From positions 1 to 6,616 of the forward strand of contig JAUXJX010000115.1 in assembly GCA_030624545.1 (NCBI GenBank): a stretch of 6,616 nt of DNA, in the 5' to 3' direction. Shown here piece by piece: positions 6,179-6,616 of this stretch (position 1 is its first letter; the number at the start of each line of letters is the position of its first letter). Under the pieces are notes generated by a model. The model was not told where the DNA came from. It worked only from the letters and a program-made list of their open reading frames with translations, and searched no databases. The position numbers and the translations under genes are program-made. Source of the DNA: Bacteroidota bacterium. Lineage in GTDB: Bacteria > Zhuqueibacterota > JdFR-76 > DREG01.

Positions 6179-6616
6179 CTCCCTTCACTTTCTGATTCAA
6201 TTCGACCCGGATTTCGGCATCAAGTGGTACGAGAACATCGATTCGGGAACCAAACTTGATCATGCCGAATCTTTCACCCATTCTGACTGAGTTTCCTTCC
6301 CGGATATTGCAGACGATTCTGCGAGCCAGAACGCCTGCAATTTGTTTGAAGACGACTTTTGCGTTCCCATTTTGAATGCCGATCACTGTATGCTCATTAA
6401 CAAGCGAAGCCTCGGGCCGAAATGCCTGTTTGAACTCACCGCGAACATAATCGAAATATTCGATGCGACCGGACATGGGAATGCGGTTTATGTGCACATC
6501 GAAAACCGATAAGAAAATGCTAATCTTGTGAGCCCTGGAGCGGAGAAAAGAATTCTCCTCAACCTCGGAAACATCAATGACTTTGCCATCGCCGGGAGAG
6601 ACTATGATTCCTTCCC
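6144..6616 (-). CDS. psd: Phosphatidylserine decarboxylase proenzyme, 5' end outside window
   Basis: This enzyme decarboxylates phosphatidylserine to phosphatidylethanolamine at the inner membrane. The visible 156 residues begin EGIIVSPGDGKVIDVSEVEE, continue through FLSVFDVHINRIPMSG (His at visible residue 41), and end with MGERFGMIKFGSRIDVLVP near the C-terminus. The Gly-Ser bond in FGS (Ser codon at 6248-6246) is the expected self-cleavage site that leaves a pyruvoyl group. Asp in SPGDG and the His of DVHINR are the likely partners in cleavage. The pattern fits the short, soluble-looking PSD class of about 210-220 residues rather than the longer E. coli form, so about 55-60 residues lie beyond the window edge. 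The frame is open to the window end. The stop overlaps the start of pssA, which supplies the substrate. Confidence 0.95.
   Translation of the reverse strand, partial: EGIIVSPGDGKVIDVSEVEENSFLRSRAHKISIFLSVFDVHINRIPMSGRIEYFDYVRGEFKQAFRPEASLVNEHTVIGIQNGNAKVVFKQIAGVLARRIVCNIREGNSVRMGERFGMIKFGSRIDVLVPLDAEIRVELNQKVKGGESILAKLSSC
6175..6183 (-). promoter_or_regulatory. Ribosome binding site for pssA, inside psd
   Basis: The minus strand reads GGGAGGTGA, a near-perfect match to the 16S rRNA tail, within the last codons of psd. The GTG at 6178 lies inside it, with no spacing, whereas the in-frame TTG at 6166 is 8 bases past the end of the motif. The site therefore argues for initiation at TTG, with a protein of 246 residues. 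Confidence 0.5.

Noticed and set aside
1..6616. Search for a novel defence or mobile system, CRISPR array, tRNA or insertion sequence
   Set aside because: Apart from the toxin-antitoxin remnant, all genes belong to known housekeeping families, and no repeat arrays, terminal inverted repeats or transposase fragments were seen.

Overview
The window reads as an ordinary chromosomal segment from a Gram-negative bacterium. Every gene I can support lies on the minus strand, so transcription runs from the right end to the left. The Gram-negative assignment rests on a heptose-7-phosphate kinase for LPS, phosphatidylserine synthase plus decarboxylase, and a TatB-like as well as a TatA-like protein. 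A separate PurS subunit and a GatCAB amidotransferase subunit rule out an enteric-type gammaproteobacterium. The mix fits a deltaproteobacterial (Desulfobacterota-like) or related lineage. That placement is inference from gene content, because no rRNA or other marker gene is present.

Right block (6616 to about 4153): psd (5' end cut off by the window edge), pssA, purS, purQ and a small DUF4321-type membrane protein form a tight run with overlaps or gaps of about 25 bases or less. It joins phosphatidylethanolamine synthesis (PssA makes phosphatidylserine, Psd decarboxylates it) to two of the three subunits of FGAM synthase in purine synthesis; purL is not in view.

Middle block (about 4152 to 834): a 102-base gap holds a good sigma70-like promoter (TTGAAA, 17 bases, TACAAT). 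It is followed by tatB-like, tatA, gatA (Glu/Asp-tRNA amidotransferase subunit A, without gatB or gatC nearby) and a kinase-only rfaE1/hldA. The kinase stop codon is followed at once by a strong hairpin. About 55 bases further downstream on the same strand comes a weaker hairpin with a T-tract, so the housekeeping run probably ends here.

Left block (about 750 to 5): a type II toxin-antitoxin module of the AbrB/PIN (VapBC) kind. The antitoxin is intact, with a good ribosome binding site and an inverted repeat upstream that looks like an autoregulatory operator. The PIN toxin is split by a +1 frameshift: all four expected acidic residues are present, but in two reading frames. This is the most notable feature of the window.

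I found no RNA genes, CRISPR arrays, insertion sequences or prophage genes, and no convincing evidence of an undescribed system. The points most worth checking are the broken toxin, the start codons of pssA, purS and tatA, the internal promoter, and the uncharacterised DUF4321 protein.
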